From assembly GCA_938041275.1 (NCBI GenBank), contig CALISH010000129.1:1-8577 (forward strand): a stretch of DNA of 8,577 nt. Direction: 5' to 3'. The notes beneath the pieces are model-generated. The model was not told the origin of the DNA. It did no database searches and saw only the letters and a program-made list of their open reading frames with translations. This DNA comes from an uncultured Solobacterium sp. GTDB taxonomy: Bacteria; Bacillota_I; Bacilli_A; Erysipelotrichales; Erysipelotrichaceae. This document shows, piece after piece, positions 6,395-8,577 of the stretch; positions within the stretch are counted from its first letter, which is position 1, and every line of letters starts with the position of its first letter. A program made the translations under genes and the position numbers.

Positions 6395-7042
6395 CTATTC
6401 AACTATTCTAATTTCATAAATGCCATCACAATATAATCCGTCAAATTGATGAGCTCCTTTTAATGTATAAAACGAATCGGTAATTGCATCTACTTTATAA
6501 CAGATCGGATAGAAATAGATTGTAATAACAATATCTGAAGATGGAATGAATTGTATTTGGCTTAAGTTATGTGATATTGGAAGTATCGTATTAAAACCAA
6601 TAATACGTTGCAATATATCCCTCATCTTTATGTTGTCATTTTCAACACTTGAATAACTTGCAAGATTTGCAAATTCAACAACTTGTTCTTTTAAAACTTT
6701 ATAATTTGCATCAATCTTAATAGGAGATAAAATCACTTCACTAATAGATATAGATGATTCATCAATTATATAATATTCACCTTTTTTCAATATTATTTCG
6801 CTTAGGTTAATTGGATTTCCATCCAAATCAAAAAATTTAGAATTATCTGATACGGATATTTCAGATATTGAAATTTCATGTAATGATGACAATTTATTAA
6901 CATCAATAGTGACTTCTTCTTTGTTGGATTGACTATGTTCAGAAGAATTATGTATTTCTTTATTTTCCTTTTGAACAGTGCAACCTATCAACAAATTTAA
7001 AGTGACTGCCATCAAGAATATAACTGATATACTTTTTTTCAT
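6395..7042 (-). CDS. Putative lipoprotein of unknown function
   Basis: The 215-residue product has a typical lipoprotein signal: MKKS, a hydrophobic stretch (ISVIFLMAVTLNLLIG) and a lipobox LIGC with the modified Cys at 21. The mature part would be attached to the outer face of the membrane. It starts with a hydrophilic linker rich in S, E, N and K (about 22-45). The rest is I- and S-rich, probably beta-strand-rich (SISEVILSPIKI, DIVITIYFYPICYKVDAI). I recognise no domain. An AAAGGA ribosome binding site lies just upstream of the ATG. It is the only minus-strand gene here and sits between two anti-phage type loci. It could be a surface exclusion or superinfection-exclusion lipoprotein, or unrelated cargo; the sequence does not decide. 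The gene is very AT-rich, even for this window. Confidence 0.75.
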   Translation of the reverse strand: MKKSISVIFLMAVTLNLLIGCTVQKENKEIHNSSEHSQSNKEEVTIDVNKLSSLHEISISEISVSDNSKFFDLDGNPINLSEIILKKGEYYIIDESSISISEVILSPIKIDANYKVLKEQVVEFANLASYSSVENDNIKMRDILQRIIGFNTILPISHNLSQIQFIPSSDIVITIYFYPICYKVDAITDSFYTLKGAHQFDGLYCDGIYEIRIVE

Positions 7043-7062
7043 AAATTATCCTTTCTTTCTGT

Positions 7063-7091
7063 ATTATCTATATAAATCTTAGTGCTGATAA
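7063..7091 (-). promoter_or_regulatory. Candidate promoter of the lipoprotein gene
   Basis: Reading the minus strand, TTATCA (7091-7086) and GATAAT (7068-7063) are 17 bases apart. This would start transcription about 15 bases before the ribosome binding site and ATG region of the lipoprotein gene. The -35 match is only four of six, in AT-rich DNA where chance matches are common. Confidence 0.3.
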
Positions 7092-7154
7092 TTATTAAAA
7101 AAACAGTCTGAAATTTATGTTGGAAAAGCGTTATAATTATATTTAGTCAAACAA

Positions 7155-7181
7155 AAAAGAGAAGTTTATCACTTCTCTTTT
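7155..7181. terminator. Orphan bidirectional intrinsic terminator
   Basis: AAAAGAGAAGT (7155-7165) and ACTTCTCTTTT (7171-7181) form a perfect 11-bp stem with a 5-base loop (TTATC). A T tract follows on both strands and is better on the minus strand. It lies between two genes that point away from each other, so it ends no gene visible here. Confidence 0.7.
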
Positions 7182-7287
7182 ATTGTGATTTGATAAGAAT
7201 AAATAACACGATCGGTATTAAACCAATTCCTAACTTGTGTTTTTAGAGTCTATTTTCTAAAAAAAGCAATTATGTGAATTTAGGGTG

Positions 7288-7315
7288 TTCAATATACCTT
7301 AAATACACATATAAT
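7288..7315 (+). promoter_or_regulatory. Candidate promoter of abiH
   Basis: TTCAAT (7288-7293) and a perfect TATAAT (7310-7315) are separated by 16 bases. The transcript would start near 7322, with a leader of about 50 bases before ATG 7372. The perfect -10 box is the stronger part of the evidence. Confidence 0.5.
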
Positions 7316-7331
7316 ATTTAAAAAGGAAAGT

Positions 7332-7343
7332 GTCTAAATAGAC
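7332..7343. promoter_or_regulatory. Palindrome just downstream of the abiH promoter
   Basis: GTCTA, AA, TAGAC forms an inverted repeat with 5-bp arms, starting about 10 bases past the predicted transcription start of abiH. It could be an operator half-site pair or a weak hairpin in the leader. It is short enough to occur by chance. Confidence 0.3.
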
Positions 7344-7371
7344 TATAGTTCATTTGGACAGGTATACACAT

Positions 7372-8412
7372 ATGAATATTTTATTTCTGATTGGAAATGG
7401 ACTTGATCTACAATATAAAATGAAAACATCATATAAAAATTTTTATGACGATCAGAGAGTCATTTATGAAGAACGAAAAAGCAACGCAACTGATAAGAGA
7501 CCGTATTCAAATTATATATACAAATCACTATATGACGAACAAGATAAAAATGCAGTCAATGAGAAAAGCAATTGGTTAGATTTGGAGTTATATATTGGTG
7601 AGCTTTCAAAAAAATATTGGAAAACAAATCCGAAAGATGGATGGGATAAGTTTGTTGAGGACTTTGAAGAAGTCGAATATGATCTTAACTTATATTTACA
7701 GAAACAGGAATCCGACTATGTAACGGACGGAAAACAAATAAATTTTAAAAAAACATTAGATAATTTATTGGTGGATTTAGAAGAAGCCTACTCTTCAAGG
7801 CTGCACTCATATGTTAAGGGATTTGTTCCCAGTTCTGATAGAGTGAGAATTCTCACTTTCAACTATACAATGGTATTAGATAAAATTTTAGATAGTTCAC
7901 CCAAGAAGTATGATGGGTCATTTACGTCTGAAGCATATTCAACAACAATTGACAAAGTTTGCCATGCGCATGGTTTGCTAAATAATAATCCTGTTTTAGG
8001 TGTAAGTGATGAGACACAAATATCTGATTTAATGGGGGAAGAAATATCTAAATTTTTTGTTAAAGAAAAAATAATTGAATATTGTAAGAATAATAATAAT
8101 CAAAGAAATGAAGCAATGATAAATGAGGCTGACTTAATAATAATCTTTGGAATGTCGCTAGGAGAAACAGATAGCTACATCTGGGAGAAGGTTGCAACAA
8201 AATCTATATATTCAAATATACCGATTGTAATTTATCATTATAAAGATAATTTCGAAAGAAGGATTCCTGCTACAACAATACGAGAATATATTAAAGTGGA
8301 GAATAAATTTATAAAGAATTCTAGAGTGAAAGATGAGAATATTGATAAATTACGCAATAATATTCTAGTTGCTATAAACAAAGCAATATTTGAGATTGAA
8401 GAAAAAAAATAA
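7372..8412 (+). CDS. abiH: AbiH-family abortive infection protein
   Basis: The 346-residue product matches the AbiH family, known from lactococcal phage abortive infection. The N-terminus ILFLIGNGLDLQYKMKTSYKNFY (residues 3-25) is the family signature, a Rossmann-like GNG-x-D nucleotide-binding turn. Further blocks are NWLDLELYIGEL (68-79), LTFNYTMVLDKIL (161-173), CHAHGLLNNNPVLG (197-210) and LIIIFGMSLGETDSYIW (255-271). This layout recalls SIR2-like proteins (GNG-x-D, FNYT, H-x-HG, then G-S-x-G), so nucleotide binding is likely, though the activity of AbiH is not firmly established. The length is normal and the gene looks intact. ATG 7372 is chosen because GGACAGG (7356-7362) is well placed; an in-frame TTG at 7354 has no ribosome binding site. 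It appears to be monocistronic cargo with its own promoter. Confidence 0.88.
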   Translation: MNILFLIGNGLDLQYKMKTSYKNFYDDQRVIYEERKSNATDKRPYSNYIYKSLYDEQDKNAVNEKSNWLDLELYIGELSKKYWKTNPKDGWDKFVEDFEEVEYDLNLYLQKQESDYVTDGKQINFKKTLDNLLVDLEEAYSSRLHSYVKGFVPSSDRVRILTFNYTMVLDKILDSSPKKYDGSFTSEAYSTTIDKVCHAHGLLNNNPVLGVSDETQISDLMGEEISKFFVKEKIIEYCKNNNNQRNEAMINEADLIIIFGMSLGETDSYIWEKVATKSIYSNIPIVIYHYKDNFERRIPATTIREYIKVENKFIKNSRVKDENIDKLRNNILVAINKAIFEIEEKK

Positions 8413-8422
8413 AATATATTTT

Positions 8423-8449
8423 TTGACATCAACAACTCATAAATTAAAT
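8423..8449 (+). promoter_or_regulatory. Candidate promoter before the gene at the right edge
   Basis: A perfect TTGACA (8423-8428) lies just past the abiH stop, with TTAAAT (8444-8449) 15 bases further on. The spacing is short and the -10 box weak. If used, it would give a leader of about 70 bases that includes the tandem repeat at 8459-8478 before the gene at 8527. Confidence 0.35.
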
Positions 8450-8458
8450 GGAGAATTA

Positions 8459-8478
8459 CAAATATTTCCAAATATTTC
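8459..8478. repeat. Tandem 10-bp repeat CAAATATTTC x2 upstream of the last gene
   Basis: CAAATATTTC occurs twice, directly abutting, and each copy contains the perfect palindrome AAATATTT. One helical turn apart and between a candidate promoter and a gene start, they look like paired binding sites for a regulator, but the AT-rich context makes chance possible. Confidence 0.5.
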
Positions 8479-8526
8479 AACATTGTTTTCAGGAATAATA
8501 AATAAAATAAATCAGGAGGAAAATTA

Positions 8527-8577
8527 ATGAAACCAGCAGCAGAATTAAGACAGGGAAGTACATACAGAAAGGACAAC
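8527..8577 (+). CDS. Start of an unidentified gene, cut by the window edge
   Basis: ATG 8527 is preceded by a near-perfect AGGAGG (8514-8519) at 7 bases. The 17 visible codons (MKPAAELRQGSTYRKDN) are open to the window end. The product cannot be identified from this. The codons are less AT-rich than the DNA just upstream, which fits a return to the transfer module after the cargo block, but this is only suggestive. Confidence 0.65.
   Translation, partial: MKPAAELRQGSTYRKDN

Larger units (their letters stand above)
7043..7371. other. Divergent intergenic region between the lipoprotein and abiH genes
   Basis: These 329 AT-rich bases hold the candidate lipoprotein promoter (7063-7091), an orphan intrinsic terminator (7155-7181), the candidate abiH promoter (7288-7315) and a small palindrome (7332-7343). 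No convincing gene was found. A short plus-strand frame ends at 7146 with FMLEKRYNYI just before the terminator and could be the last trace of a lost gene, but it is too short to support. Confidence 0.5.

Noticed and set aside
7329..7340. A tiny leader peptide (GTG TCT AAA TAG) after AAAGGAAA, before abiH
   Set aside because: At three codons it is too short to support, and it overlaps a palindrome that explains the sequence equally well.
7354..7371. A TTG start adding six residues to AbiH
   Set aside because: There is no ribosome binding site before it, and the family signature begins directly at the ATG at 7372.
8238..8576. Minus-strand frame of 112 residues over the abiH end and the right edge
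   Set aside because: Its F, I and L richness is what antisense of AT-rich coding DNA gives, and it overlaps abiH and the strong start at 8527.

Overview
The window looks like part of an integrative conjugative element or conjugative plasmid from a low-GC Gram-positive bacterium (Bacillota, probably a gut Clostridia or Erysipelotrichia relative). The reasons are the AT-rich sequence, strong AGGAGG-type ribosome binding sites, many AGA arginine codons, a MOB_P-type relaxase with a TraG/VirD4 coupling protein, and a ToxN/AbiQ toxin and AbiH protein of the kinds common on such elements. The species cannot be named from the sequence.

Left part (1-5403): a tight plus-strand DNA-processing operon. 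A short leader carrying iterated CGTA-containing direct repeats (1-92; an operator and/or oriT candidate) precedes a ribbon-helix-helix-like DNA-binding protein (146-664), a small coiled-coil protein (657-920), a relaxase with a Sel1/TPR-like C-terminus (910-2697), a type IV coupling protein (2701-4920) and a small protein with a PD-(D/E)XK nuclease-like pattern (4933-5403). The genes overlap or lie within 12 bases of each other, so they are probably cotranscribed. The expected order of action is that the accessory proteins load the relaxase at oriT, the relaxase nicks, and the coupling protein passes the complex to a transfer channel encoded outside the window.

Middle and right part (5404-8526): a cargo block that breaks the transfer operon. 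It starts with a type III toxin-antitoxin locus of the ToxIN/AbiQ kind: a promoter, a non-coding RNA with two tandem 37-nt repeat units, a leaky-type intrinsic terminator, and a ToxN-family endoribonuclease (5566-6126). Next come a probable remnant of a plasmid Rep_3-type initiator (6129-6275), a hairpin, a minus-strand lipoprotein of unknown role (6395-7042), an intergenic region with an orphan terminator, and an AbiH-family abortive-infection protein (7372-8412) with its own promoter. Two abortive-infection type systems in about 3 kb make this a small anti-phage or stabilisation island carried by the element.

Right edge (8527-8577): the first 17 codons of another plus-strand gene with a strong ribosome binding site. 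It may be where the transfer module resumes, but too little is visible to identify it.
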